A DNA stretch of 64,000 nucleotides, taken from contig LUVW01000022.1 in assembly GCA_001661515.1 (NCBI GenBank), positions 376,013-440,012 of the forward strand, read 5' to 3'. The translations under genes and the position numbers were made by a program. Within the stretch, counting starts at the first letter, position 1, and every line of letters starts with the position of its first letter. The stretch comes from Capniomyces stellatus (lineage: Eukaryota > Kickxellomycota > Harpellomycetes > Harpellales > Legeriomycetaceae). This document shows, piece after piece, positions 9,733 to 20,600 of the stretch. A model generated the notes under the pieces. It made no database searches and was not told where the DNA came from. It worked only from the letters and a program-made list of their open reading frames with translations.

Positions 9733-11419
9733 TTAGATGACACTGTCAAGCCAGTCTTCCAGATCTTCGATAGTTTCATTTTTCTTTGGTGTTTCTTGAG
9801 TCCTAACCCCATCCTTGATTGGTTGTGAGTTTGCTTTCACAGAACTTTCTGCTTTCTTTCCGTTGATTAATGCACTGCTGTTTTCCAAGCTATTATTTCT
9901 CAAGCCATCGCTTCCCAAGCTATTATTTCTCAAGCCACTATTTCTCAAGCTATTATTTTCCAAAATTACTGGGTTTTCCGGCGCCCTTGTATTGCTACCA
10001 GCAGTGTTTGGCGTCGTCGCTAAGTGGTATATAAACTCATGTTTGAATAAGTGCTAACATTAATCGTGACCAAAATTCTGTCACTAGTCCACTTTTGACC
10101 ATCAACATAGCAATTAAACCCGACACTACTTCCATTTCTACTATGTTTTACCTTTTATAGTCAAATTCAGTGGCTTAAAGTTCAAGTCTAACCCTACTCG
10201 ATCACATATATTTGACAACGGTTTATGCTATTAGTGTTCCAGAATTCAAGCATTCAACAATTATTCCAGCTACATACTTTTTTCAGAGCCAAACGCTTGT
10301 TTTTTTTCGCTTATCATTGCTGAACCAACTCTGGTAGTCGTCTACAGGTCAATTATTTGGTGGTATTCGTATTTTGAGTACACAGTCATGCCAACGTTGG
10401 TTCGAGTTACTTAATTATAAATCTATAAACTTGTTACAGGCTCGTGGATTTTGCCAACCAAAAAAGGTGCGTCGATATAGCTCTCTATAGATTTTTGGAT
10501 ACTCTCTTTTAGATATTTTACGTCCGGAAGCTCAAAAAACGAGTCGAATGCCTACAAGGATTATCAAATGTTTATCAATAAAATATGCATATACTAATTA
10601 GGTGTGTTGATCAAACCCATTTATAAGCGTGCTTCATAAGTATACCTGGTCAGATAGTTGAATATATATATGCATACCGTGTCTTCCAAGGTGCCGCTGT
10701 TGCAAATAACTTCGATATCGTTTTCGGTATTCAAGTAGCTGCCAAGAGTGTCAAATGACTCTATTTCGTTTAGGTCTGTTAGTCTTTAAATTCGACGAGT
10801 AATATTTTCACATAGTTTCACTGTTTTTATTGAATCGAATTATACCTTGCTCTTTATTTGCAAAGAATTTCAAGAGCTCTTCGACTTCGGTCTGTGTCTC
10901 GTCATCTACTAAACATTTCAGATTTAATCAAGCAAGCGAATGATTAATCAACTACAAGTCTACTCATTAAACAGTATAAATTAACAGCACTTGCCTTCTT
11001 CTTCCTCTGCTTCCTCGTAGCGCCATGAATTACTGCTTATGGCACGCCGGCTGTAGCCTAAATAAACAAACAATCGATTAAACCCGTTGATTCGAGCGCC
11101 GATTTGTAAAAGTACAATTTACTTGATTACTTCACAACTCACCTTTGTTGCTAGAAATCCCTTGGGAATTGGTATCATTTGTTTTATCGTTTGTGGAATC
11201 CCGGTCCAAGTGATCTTTTTTGCCGCTCTTCCCTGAAGCGATGTTGTTTTTTATCCCTACTGTCTTTTTATGCAATAAATTTGATTGCGCGCCCGTGTTG
11301 CTCTGATTGGCAACTTTTTTGCTCTCATTTTGCTCAACTTTGGCCTTAGTCTCTTCTGTTTCAGGGTGCTTCTTTTTATAAATCCTACTGACCTTTTGTT
11401 TGTATGGGTCTGGTCTCAT
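9733..11419 (-). CDS. AVEN: Aven-like protein, six exons
   Basis: Minus-strand exons, all phase-consistent: 11419-11143, 11057-10995, 10908-10846, 10775-10678, 10551-10438, 10053-9733; total 311 residues. Aven is an animal protein that binds apoptosis and checkpoint regulators and aids translation. Two diagnostic blocks match: YSRRAISSNSWRYEE across the exon 1/2 junction (animal form Y-S-K-R-K-I-x-S-N-W-x-R-Y) and the extreme C-terminus EDLEDWLDSVI (animal EELEDWLDSMI). Between them is an acidic stretch, then FFELPDVKYLKESIQ, resembling the helical ELPL segment. The N-terminus is basic; the last exon holds an N-N-S-L-x-N-S repeat stretch. Intron 2 (10994-10909) appears to use a GC donor (G|GCAAGT). 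No signal peptide. What it does in a fungus is unknown. Confidence 0.75.
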
Positions 11420-12340
11420 TCTTTGATTTCTTTTTTTCAGTAGGGCTACTTTTTTTCCTAGTCGTTATTCTATTGTTTGTATTGTTTGTTTATTAGTTTA
11501 TATTTTCAGAAGTTGTAACAAAGAAAGATTGCGTTTTAACTTTAATTTAATTTTATATTTTTCGATGTAACTTTTTCCAATTATTATCTCTATTTGTAAT
11601 CATAGCAAAATTCAAGACAACGCAATTATGAGTTATAAATAGCACAGCCATGTGGAATTAGCGCAATTTTAGACCCGGGCATTCAGTTTATTTATTATTA
11701 TTTTTTGTTAATAGCAGGTATATAGTTGAGGCTATACTAATACACCTAAAAACACACTTTGCGTGTGTGAACACCACTAAATAGAACAAATGAAGAGTTC
11801 ACAACAAAAACAATATAATAAACATCAGCACCAAGTCAAACGCGTAGCCAAGAATCACATGCTTAAACAACGCGGCTACGTTTAAAAATAGCCTTGCTGC
11901 TCTGCATTTAAAAATCAGAGCCAATAAATTACAAATGTTATTATCAGTTAAATTAGCATTTGATAAATGTTGTATTCCGAAGACCCTTTGCCATTGCCGT
12001 TTTCGTTTCTGCGATTAAAAATAGGTACTCTAAATTTCTGCAAATAAGCTATTTATATAACATGTAGATGCAAAACATCGACTTGATTCTTTGCAGTTTC
12101 ACAAATTTTTTGGGATCCAAGCAGTTTATGAGCACCACCAACAAGTATAAAAACCCAGCGTACGTTCCCACTTTAGTGCTTCCCTCACTCGATTTTATCC
12201 ATCGTACTTTTTGAAACAAATTTAAAAGAGCAAAATAACATTTTAGTAAAAAGATATATAAAAGAGTAAAACAAGAGTACTAGCAAAAACACACTAATTA
12301 AACAAAACAATTAACCAAATAAACATAAACATTACTAAAA
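11420..12340. other. Divergent promoter region
   Basis: Some 920 bp of AT-rich sequence between the divergent Aven-like and 479-residue genes. It contains a short acacactttgcgtgtgt palindrome near 11753-11769, but no coding frame of note. Confidence 0.5.
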
Positions 12341-13780
12341 ATGACAGAGATTATCGAATCCTTCAACAATGCTAAAGTCGGTGATACTAAAGACTTTATT
12401 AGATACAAGCAATATCTTCGCTTTAAGAAGAATGATAAATACATGAAATATTTTGGCAATGAGATTGAGCCAGTTGGAGACTCCCTTAACTATGTAGAAG
12501 GAAAGTCGCTTGGTGTCAAAAGAAGTGGTAGCGTTGAAAATGTGTCTGAAAACTCGGCAACGCTGGTTAATGTTGTTCAAGAAAAGCAGCCGGCTGTAAG
12601 ATCAAGAATGCTGGTAAAAGCTGACTACGTTGGGAACGGAAATTCCAACAAAGTCAGGATTAGTAATGGGCCCGACTTGAAAATGACCAGAGCATCAAGG
12701 TCCGAGTCGTTTTTAGAAACAAGCCCTGAAAGTTATAAGTCAACTAGTGAAACAAATGTCAAAAAAAGGAGATCAAGCCTTAGCAAAAAGAAGAATACTA
12801 CGCCGGTTCACCAGTTTGTAAGAACGGCTAGTAGATTGAAGAAATTCCCATTAAACGCTATTGAAAGAGCGGGAAAGTATAGCAATCCAGAAACAGGCCA
12901 CAATGGGGAGCCTGATGAATACGATGTGCTGCTATATTTGATGGACCAAGATAGCACCATTGGTGATTTGTTGAGATTTGAATACAAATCGAGGTTTAAA
13001 AATACTGGAGTCGGTGTATGCAGTGAATTAGGCATAAATCTGCTAGCCGAAAAAACAGGGATTAGAGCCGACAAGGCATATATAAGTACAGAAAGCTACC
13101 TGCCATTGGAGTATTCATACGGGTCAACCGAGTTTACGCACTTGGAAATTTCAAAAATTGGGACCATATCTCACAAAGATTGCGAGGATGAGTTTGAAAT
13201 TATGCAAGTAACTGTTGCAGATCGCAAGAACAAACGATGTGTATTGAGCACTTGTAGAACGTGCGAAATAAAAGGAAAGAGAGAATCAGAATATAAAATC
13301 AAAGATGTAAAGAGCAAACATGCTGAAAGCAGTTGGAAAAAACTGAAGTTTGTAAGCAAAATCATAAAAGCAGGTCAAAGCAAGAATAAGGGGTGCAGAT
13401 ATAGTCAAAAGACCAAAAATGGTGGTGAGTCCAGCGATGGCGTGACTCCATTAACATTGCTCCCAATTTACAAGAGGTCACACCCAGAGAAACGCACGCT
13501 GGTCGGGATAGAGAACAAGTTGGTTGGCAATACGCGTACTCCGTTTTTAAGAAAGCCAAGAGAACAGTATGTGCAAATAGATGTAGTTGATAAAAACAGA
13601 GTGGACATGAATGTCAATAAAAGAGGTTCAATGAGACAAAATTCAGCGGCCAAGATGGAGGGTAAACGACTGGGTTTGGATATTAAGAGGCAGAGGTGCG
13701 TTGACAATACAGAGTTGGGATCGACAGTTGGCCGATTTAGATCAAAAGTACATGGTTATATATCAGTATACTTGAAGTAA
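12341..13780 (+). CDS. Basic protein of unknown function, 479 residues
   Basis: Single-exon frame with ATG at 12341 after an A-rich leader (ctaaaaATG), stop at 13778. The N-terminal 45 residues are charged and possibly helical (DFIRYKQYLRFKKNDKYMKY). Residues 110-170 are Ser/Arg/Lys-rich and look disordered, with a possible nuclear signal (KKRRSSLSKKKN). A more ordered segment spans about 165-310 (FVRTASRLKKFPLNAIERAG ... YLPLEYSYGSTEFTHLEISK) with several Cys around 300-320 (CVLSTCRTCEIKG). The C-terminal third is basic. No family recognised; probably nuclear and lineage-specific. Confidence 0.6.
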   Translation: MTEIIESFNNAKVGDTKDFIRYKQYLRFKKNDKYMKYFGNEIEPVGDSLNYVEGKSLGVKRSGSVENVSENSATLVNVVQEKQPAVRSRMLVKADYVGNGNSNKVRISNGPDLKMTRASRSESFLETSPESYKSTSETNVKKRRSSLSKKKNTTPVHQFVRTASRLKKFPLNAIERAGKYSNPETGHNGEPDEYDVLLYLMDQDSTIGDLLRFEYKSRFKNTGVGVCSELGINLLAEKTGIRADKAYISTESYLPLEYSYGSTEFTHLEISKIGTISHKDCEDEFEIMQVTVADRKNKRCVLSTCRTCEIKGKRESEYKIKDVKSKHAESSWKKLKFVSKIIKAGQSKNKGCRYSQKTKNGGESSDGVTPLTLLPIYKRSHPEKRTLVGIENKLVGNTRTPFLRKPREQYVQIDVVDKNRVDMNVNKRGSMRQNSAAKMEGKRLGLDIKRQRCVDNTELGSTVGRFRSKVHGYISVYLK

Positions 13781-13862
13781 AACACAATCGTGCTATTAAT
13801 CACGAGTTGAATGTATATTAGTATTTCCATAAAAGAACCACCCACAAAAAGCGAGTTTATCT

Positions 13863-13966
13863 CAGTTTATCAGTTTATCAGTTTATCAGTTTATCAGTTT
13901 ATCAGTTTATCAGTTTATCAGTTTATCAGTTTATCAGTTTATCAGTTTATCAGTTTATCAGTTTAT
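13863..13966. repeat. 8-bp minisatellite CAGTTTAT x13
   Basis: Thirteen perfect copies of CAGTTTAT, followed to about 14026 by variant 10-bp units (ttcagtttat, ttcagtgtat). Lies in the 3' flank of the 479-residue protein gene. Confidence 0.95.
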
Positions 13967-14026
13967 TTCAGTTTATTTCAGTTTATTTCAGTGTATTTCA
14001 TTATATTCCAGTGTATTTCATTATAG

Positions 14027-14560
14027 TTGTATGTCTAATAAAGTTGATCAAATGTCAAGAAGCCCGATAGTTGGAATATATTTTTGGAGGATGTAAAGTT
14101 AGATCTTATGAACTGATTGGTTTTGTTTGTATCATAAAAAGCAAAAACATCCTAGAATGTGAAAGCAAATAAGAAGTAAGCGAGGGAGAAAAATAAAACG
14201 AGTTTGCGAATTTTAGAACATTATTGGCTCGAAATGAACGAGCTTCCACTCTCCAATGCGATTTAATTTCGTTGTAAGGTAAGTGAAATAATTTGTTGGA
14301 TCAAACTGGCCTGAAATTGTAAACGTGAGTCAAGTTGAAGCCAGTATATAACGGGAATAAGTTTCGATAAAATAAAGATCAAAGTAAGGGCTTGTTTGTT
14401 ATGTCCATTTAATTTACTTTTCTTTTTATAAATCTAGTTTGGCGTTTTATAAAGTGCACAGTAAAAAAAAAAAAAAGTTAAAGCGTAGCGAAGGCTTGAC
14501 GATCAGAATAAATCAATTGCAAGCGGAGAAGAAGCAAAAAAAAATAAAACAAATTGAGAA
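14027..14560. other. Spacer and 5' region of elongin C
   Basis: AT-rich. A donor-like aaggtaagtg at about 14277 could begin a 5'-UTR intron; no acceptor could be chosen. No coding frame seen. Confidence 0.4.
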
Positions 14561-14957
14561 ATGGAGGAATCAAGAATTAGATTTATAAGCGGGGACGACT
14601 ACGAGATATTTGTTGACAAGGAAATCGCGATCCAATCAGGCACAGTTCGAAAGATGTTCGACACAAGTGGCGGTCATTTTTCAGAGGCGGTGAATAATGA
14701 AGTGCTGTTTCCAGAAATTAGGTAACGGGAACAGTAAATAATACAGTCTAGAGTATATATAAATAAAGTGCCAAAGTTAAAGCAAAGTGTGTTCATGCAA
14801 CTATTATAGCGGGAAAATATTACAGGTTATATGCAAATATCTGGTCTACAAATGGAGGTATTCAGGCAGCGAGGTGTTTAAACAGATTCCTGAATTCCAG
14901 ATCGAGCCAGAAATCGCCTTGGAGTTGATGATGGCGGCAGATTACCTGGATTGTTGA
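14561..14957 (+). CDS. ELC1: Elongin C, two exons
   Basis: Exon 1 14561-14721, intron 14722-14809 (GTAACG...TATAG), exon 2 14810-14957; 102 residues, against 99 for yeast Elc1 and 112 for human elongin C. The BTB/Skp1-fold sequence is clear: FISGDDYEIFVDKEIAIQSG, TVRKMF, NEVLFPEI, KYLVYKWRY, then IPEFQIEPEIALELLMAADY followed by the terminal L-D-C. An acceptor 16 bases downstream (ttacag) looks attractive but breaks the frame; the tatag acceptor restores SGKILQVICK. Elongin C is the adaptor of elongin-cullin ubiquitin ligases and of the elongin A complex acting on stalled Pol II. Confidence 0.93.
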
Positions 14958-15434
14958 ATAGGGATGATCAACTAAAATTAAGAGAATGTGCATGATCCTT
15001 TTCGCTTGTTATTGTAAATGTTGTTGTTATTAAAGTACCAGATTTCTTTCCGTTAGCTGTTCACTTTGTCACTTTTTTTTTTGTTGATTTATTTATTTTT
15101 GTTAATATTGGGTTTGTTGTTTTGGGAGCAAAATATGCACCGCGTGTTTATAAGCCAAAGCAGTATACTTGTGGGCTTTTAGACAAGGGGGTTTTTTATG
15201 GGGTCGTTGACGAGCAGTATTTTTGACTATAATTAAAGTTGCTATACATATTAAATAAACGCTAAAAAGAAGTGAGCCATAACAGTGTAGCTAGGCTTGA
15301 AATTTAGTAATTAATTTAATTGAGAAATCTATGCTATAAGGGGAGGGGGGGGAGGAGGAGAACGGTGAAGTATGGGCAGATAAATATACAGTGAATAAAA
15401 GTAATAGTAGGTACATGAAACCCCCAAAAGCGCT
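14958..15434. other. Convergent spacer between elongin C and RMI1
   Basis: AT-rich, with attaaag/aataaa motifs suitable for poly(A) signals on both strands and a G-rich tract (ggggaggggggggaggagga) near 15340-15360. No gene seen. Confidence 0.5.
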
Positions 15435-17057
15435 CTAATCCATGACAAAATCGCTGTCAATATCCAAATCATCAAAGTCGTAGTCGCTAATAGCGATATG
15501 ATCAGGGGCGGTGTCACGGCCTCTAGCACTGGCACTGGTAGATGCAGCGCTTGTGTTGTTTGAACTAGCAAAGACATTTGTGGATGTGTTGGCATTCGTT
15601 TTTTTCCTGGTTGAAGTGCTACTATTCCTGTGTGTTGTAGCGACATCGTTGTTGCTGTTGTTGCTGTTTGAATTGGATAGAGAGGAGGCAGGGTTTGTTG
15701 AATTTAAGCCATCAGCAGGTTCAATTCTATCCAGAATACAAATCAGCAATATCAAGAATAAGAAGAAAAAAAAAGGGCAAAGACAAATCAATAAAATGTA
15801 AATAAATAAAATTAAAATATGAGAAAATAAGAGTAAAGTGTGTATGTATACCCTAGTTTATTGACAAGTCTGTTGAAAAGCGTGAGGTCCGAGTAGCAAG
15901 GGGGACTGCCACCCAGAATAACAAGATTAGAATCCAAAGCCAAGAAGTTTGTTGGTGGGATAAACCTTGGGTTAGTCAAAAACACCTGTAGCCATTGAAA
16001 AACGGGATTGAAGCGCAGAATAACAAAGACATAACAATAATATGTTATTTGGTTAGTTGTGTACAGAAACAAAAATAAATGCATAAACAGGTGTGGCCAG
16101 GAATGTATAAAAAAAAAAGGGGAGGAATAAGAAATAAAAGAGATTTGATTGGCATACTTTGGTTCCAATAGGCAATTCGACATGCAAGTGGCTGGCTCTG
16201 TCAAGCTCAAGAGCGGTGAATTGAGACACGCCGTCGGTTAAAACCATTTTCAGCATCGATCTGGGCATTCCCTGGATGTTTTCGTAAACGTCTAATCAAG
16301 TAAGTTTCGGCAAGTACAATTATTTTTTTTAAAGGATTAAAACATGGAAATAAAGATAACAATTCAAGCAAAAAAAAAAAGCAAGTTTATGTATTGGTGG
16401 TAGTAGTGGTAGTAGTAACTTGCCTTCGTCGTTGTTCTGGAATTTGGTGTTTGTACTTGAGTTATTCGGTTGGTGGGAGTTGGTTGTGAGTTCATACTCG
16501 TTGTGAGAGTCGGTGATAGAATCTGGATCTGTGGAGGATATTGCAGCGTGTTCCTGGTCAAACTGTCTAGCGGCGATAAAGTGCTGTTTGGCGGTAGAGT
16601 TTTTGATAAGGTTTATTTGGGCGGTTTTTTTCTGATCAAGGATTTTTTGGTTGATTGCTTCATATAACTTGAACGAGCTCACGCCGACATCGGTGATATC
16701 GATAATCTGTAGCATTGCACCTGTTTTCGGAATCGAAAATGCAACAAACCCGTTGTTCTTGTCCTTTCTTGCTGCTGTCCTTGCCGTGCTCGACGGGTCA
16801 AACTCTTCGCTAATCTCGGTTATTGATGGGTAACATGAATCCTTAATTTTGGAATCAAGAACTTGGGCGTACACCTGATCAACTAAGCTCGCAAACCCCG
16901 AACCACTCGCGTCGCTCAATTCCGCACTACTAAGTTGTTGATCCTGTTGGTCCTGTTGCCTCTGTATGTACGATATGCACTCTGCCAACCAATCTTCTTT
17001 TACATTGATCTTGTATGTGGAATCTAACTTCCGTTTGACTTTGTTAGCCAGTTCCAT
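15435..17057 (-). CDS. RMI1: RMI1, RecQ-mediated genome instability protein 1, four exons
   Basis: OB-fold partner of the RecQ helicase-topoisomerase III complex that dissolves double Holliday junctions. Exons: 17057-16424, 16291-16158, 15985-15852, 15726-15435; 397 residues. N-terminal WLAECISYIQ matches the RMI1 W-L-E-A-C-I-x-W-I-Q block. The OB-fold part follows: ENIQGMPRSMLKMVLTDG, LELDRASHLHVELPIGTKVF and NLVILGGSPPCYSDL, as in human K-P-S-R-M-L-M-L-Q-L-T-D-G, L-P-P-G-T-K and V-K-V-L-G-G. The C-terminus is Ser/Asn-rich and then acidic (DYDFDDLDIDSDFV). A Gln/Asp-rich insertion lies at about residues 31-43. Intron 1 (16423-16292) seems to have a GC donor (G|GCAAGT). A longer frame through the CA repeat upstream is rejected as start. 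Confidence 0.9.
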
Positions 17058-17090
17058 ACTCGTTGTTGTTGAAGTTACAACCCAAAGTTT

Positions 17091-17114
17091 ACACACACAC
17101 ACACACACACACAC
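17091..17114. repeat. (AC)12 microsatellite
   Basis: Perfect AC dinucleotide run 34 bp upstream of the RMI1 start codon, in its presumed 5' UTR or promoter. Confidence 0.95.
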
Positions 17115-17497
17115 AAAAGGAGGGGTATTTGTCTAGGTTAAAACAAGATTGAATAATGAAAAATAATAGAATGGCTGTAGCAATAGACTAATCAGAGAAA
17201 GCAAGGATTTTTTATTTTTTGAAGTAATGGTCACAATTACAAGGATAAATACACAGTGGAATTCGTGTTTTTGTAATATTTATTTGATTGGTATTCGATT
17301 AGTTTAATTGGCCATCACGTTTAAGTTTATTTTTCCAAGTAACCCACGTACATCAAAAGTGGTAAAATAGATCCAACTAAAACGATAATAAGAGGCAACA
17401 ACAAGAAACAATGATGGTTGACGGCACTGCTATTACCAGATTAACACTACAAAGCAGTAGCTGTTGCAAAATGTATAGAGTAGATAATAGGATAATA
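17115..17497. other. Spacer between RMI1 and MED16
   Basis: AT-rich intergenic sequence; the stretch near 17380-17460 may be 3' UTR of the minus-strand MED16-like gene. No gene seen. Confidence 0.5.
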
Positions 17498-17613
17498 AAG
17501 GTAAAAAATAAACAAATGAAAAATAAACAAAACAAGTAAAAAAAAAAAAAAAAANAAAGGTAAAAAATAAACAAATGAAAAAAAAACAAAACAAGTAAAA
17601 AAAAAAAAAAAAA
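17498..17613. repeat. 59-bp tandem duplication with poly(A), one ambiguous base
   Basis: Two copies of a 59-bp segment (ggtaaaaaataaacaaatg ... caagta followed by a run of 17 or more A), at about 17500 and 17559. The single N at 17555 sits where the first A-run meets the second copy. Copies differ by one change (aataaac to aaaaaac). Either a recent duplication or an assembly slip in poly(A). Confidence 0.8.
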
Positions 17614-17631
17614 CGCTACAACAGGGCAAGA

Positions 17632-20600
17632 TCACAAAACGATCCAACTCCCACCACAAACGCAGTTTTTGCAATACCGCCTATTCACAACAGAAAACAG
17701 ATAGTCAAACTCAATGTCAGGACCAGACCCACCAGAAGCACCAGACCCACCACCAACATCAAAATCAACGCCACTACGGGATCTTTTCTTTGAAACAGTA
17801 CTTGAAAAGTTTGAGTGTGCAGGATATTTAAAGCGGTTGGAGGAACTTGGTACCGAAAAGTTTCCACATAGCAGGCAGACTTTGAACCCAGACATGACGC
17901 TGTGTGTGGGGGGATTGTTTGTCTGGTTATTGTCGGCAACAGCAACAGCATCAGCATCAGCATTGACAGGATCAAAATGAGGATCGGCGGTATTTCCAGG
18001 GGTAGGCAAGGAGCCTGCTTGAATTTGGTTAGTTTGAAAGCCAAGTTCATAGTTGAGCCTGTGGCTGCTGATAGACAGCGTAACAAGGGATTTTGAAACA
18101 GCATCAAAGTAGTTGTTGGTGGGGTTGACGTACTCCTTTAGCAACCTGGGGTAAACACCAGACTTGTTGACCACCTCCATAAGCAGCCGATTTCCAGAAG
18201 ACACACTTTCATTGGCGGAAGATTTGGGGTTGTAGTTTGGATACTTGTTGGTGACGACTAGAAACTGCGAATCTGTTGACGGAACCAAGCCAAAACTTGA
18301 GCCAATGTTTGTATTCGCGTTTGCGTTGAGTCCTGAACCCAACGATGATTCTTGGTAGTTGGGCACTAGATTGTCGGTAGTAGATCTACCAGCGGGTGCA
18401 GCGTTGGTGCTGATATTGTACGTGTTCAAGCTGGTGTGTTGGCCAATCTGGCTAGCAGAATCGGCAGAACTCGCTTGGGAAGCAGCAGTGGCAAAAGACG
18501 GTGAGCTGGTGTTCAGGCCATGGAACAGCAAGTTGGCCATGTCGATTGTAGGGACATCAAACTCGCTCAACGCGTCAATTCCACCATCAATCTGTCCTTG
18601 TTCATTGGCACGGCTGGGTTTGGCGGGTGGTGAAAGACTGGTGTTGGTGTTGGAAATCAGGTTAAGCTGGAACTTGGCTAGATCAACAACAGATAAGGGC
18701 GACTTGACGCTCAGCACACCCATGCTTTTTGACCTGTAGCAGACCAGGCCCTCGATGTCACGGCTGCTCGCGTTGATAAACTCTAGCTCAAAAATTGAGT
18801 TGATTGAACTGATCAGCATGTTGTTGAACTCGGAGTCCATATTCTCCAGCTTGTTTGTTATCAGAGTAGCCAGCCCAGGACACATTTTTTTAGCCAAATC
18901 TTTGCTCTCGTCGTCTTGATGGTCAGCAGTAACAGCAGCAGTAGCAGTAGCAGCAGTAATGTCGTTTGTGCTGCTGCTGCTGCTGCTGTTTGCCATCATT
19001 GTGCTTGTAAAGGCAGATACAATCTGGTTGATTATCCTACTGATTGTTTCAAAGCTTAGAGGCAGTCTGTCGTAGCCACTCTCGCAGCTGCCATCGCTTC
19101 GGGGTTTTTGGCTTGGGTCAGAAACACCAATAAAGTACTCAAACCAGCCAATAAAGTCGTACCACTCACTCAGCCTCTCCCTGCTCAGCCCACTACCAGC
19201 CTTACCACTTACACCAGCATCGATCTGCTCGATTTTGCTCAGAATCATGGCCTTCTTGACCTTGGCGTCGTTGGCCAGAATCGCAACAAGCGACAAGCAG
19301 TCCATGATTGCAGATAATGGTTGAGGTAGAATCAGGAGAACCAGCCTTCCCAAACCATTGTTGATTATTTTCTCGCCAGAACTGGTACTGGAGTTTATGT
19401 TTGCAGAGTTGTTTGTGCTGTTGTAGTTCAGGAATATGTCCTTGATCATTACCGTCATTGCCTTTAACGACCAAACAGCAACAGAAACAAACTTGGGGAA
19501 CTGCAGCGCCCAAAACTCCAAGTACTCTTCATCATTACCACTGCCGCCACCAATATCATTGTTGGTGTTGTTGGTAGGTGTTTCATTGGTTACAAACAGC
19601 TTTGAATTGAAATGGTTTAGTTCACTGTCCAAATTCACCAACGATTGGTAAACAAACGACACACTGGCTAGATGCAGCATCAGCATGATGTTGGATGACT
19701 CCAACTCAAACCCACACGCACTCAATATCTTGCCAACAACACCAAAGTACACATTGAACTTTAATGACACTGAGCTTGATGGATCAATCAAAAAATCGGC
19801 CCTGATACCACCCGCCTTTTCCCCTTCTCCCCCACTATTACCCCCACTCTCCCTTTTCTCTACCTGGCTCGTGCCCCCTAGCAACACGTCACCCAGGATC
19901 CTGCCTGCCTTTGCTACTATCGACTTGCAAACCCCACCCTCTGGCCCACAATTGGCGGCGTTGTATGAGACTACCATTGATATTATGTCACTACTGTCGT
20001 TGTTGTTTAGAATCGACAGAACTAACTTGGTAGCTAAAAACCAGTCCATCTCTATCTTTTGATCAACACCGGCACTGGTATTATCAGTAATGCCGCTGAC
20101 ATTAGTGCTGTTTTTGCTTTGAAGAACCATTTTCCATTGGTGTTGAATGCTCAGCATACCCAATTCCATTACACCCACCACATCACCACCAGAATCGACA
20201 GTATTAATGGCACTGTTGTTGCTTTTTGCGGATTTGATCTGCAAAACCAAACTTGTTGCGCAATTGATCCTTGTTCCAAACACCAATCCACCAGCTGTAG
20301 CACTGCTGTTTTGTATGCAGATAAACTCTTCAACCAAGCCTGTGGTTTGGCTATACTCTAAACTAAGCACATCGCCATTAGACAGCCCAATCACCCAGGG
20401 AACAAACTCGCTATCTACTGAATCACAACCACCAATCAAAATATTCTTGTTCAACACCTGCAAATCTATCACCAGCTCACCGCACCGCTCATGCTTGTAA
20501 ATCTGGCTGACTTGAAACTCGTCCAAGTGCCCAACACCCATGCTGAACAGGTGTACTTGGTTCGAATACTTTCCTGCACCAACAGGCTTGCTTTGAACCA

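Noticed and set aside
13811..14026. 71-codon plus-strand frame with S-V-Y-Q-F-I-S-L repeats
   Set aside because: Entirely produced by the CAGTTTAT minisatellite.
14825..14957. Elongin C exon 2 starting at the ttacag acceptor near 14825
   Set aside because: It breaks the reading frame and drops the conserved helix before K-Y-L-V-Y-K.
17058..17114. RMI1 start at 17114 through the (AC)n run
   Set aside because: It would add a Cys-Val repeat from a microsatellite before the family N-terminus; the ATG at 17057 fits better.
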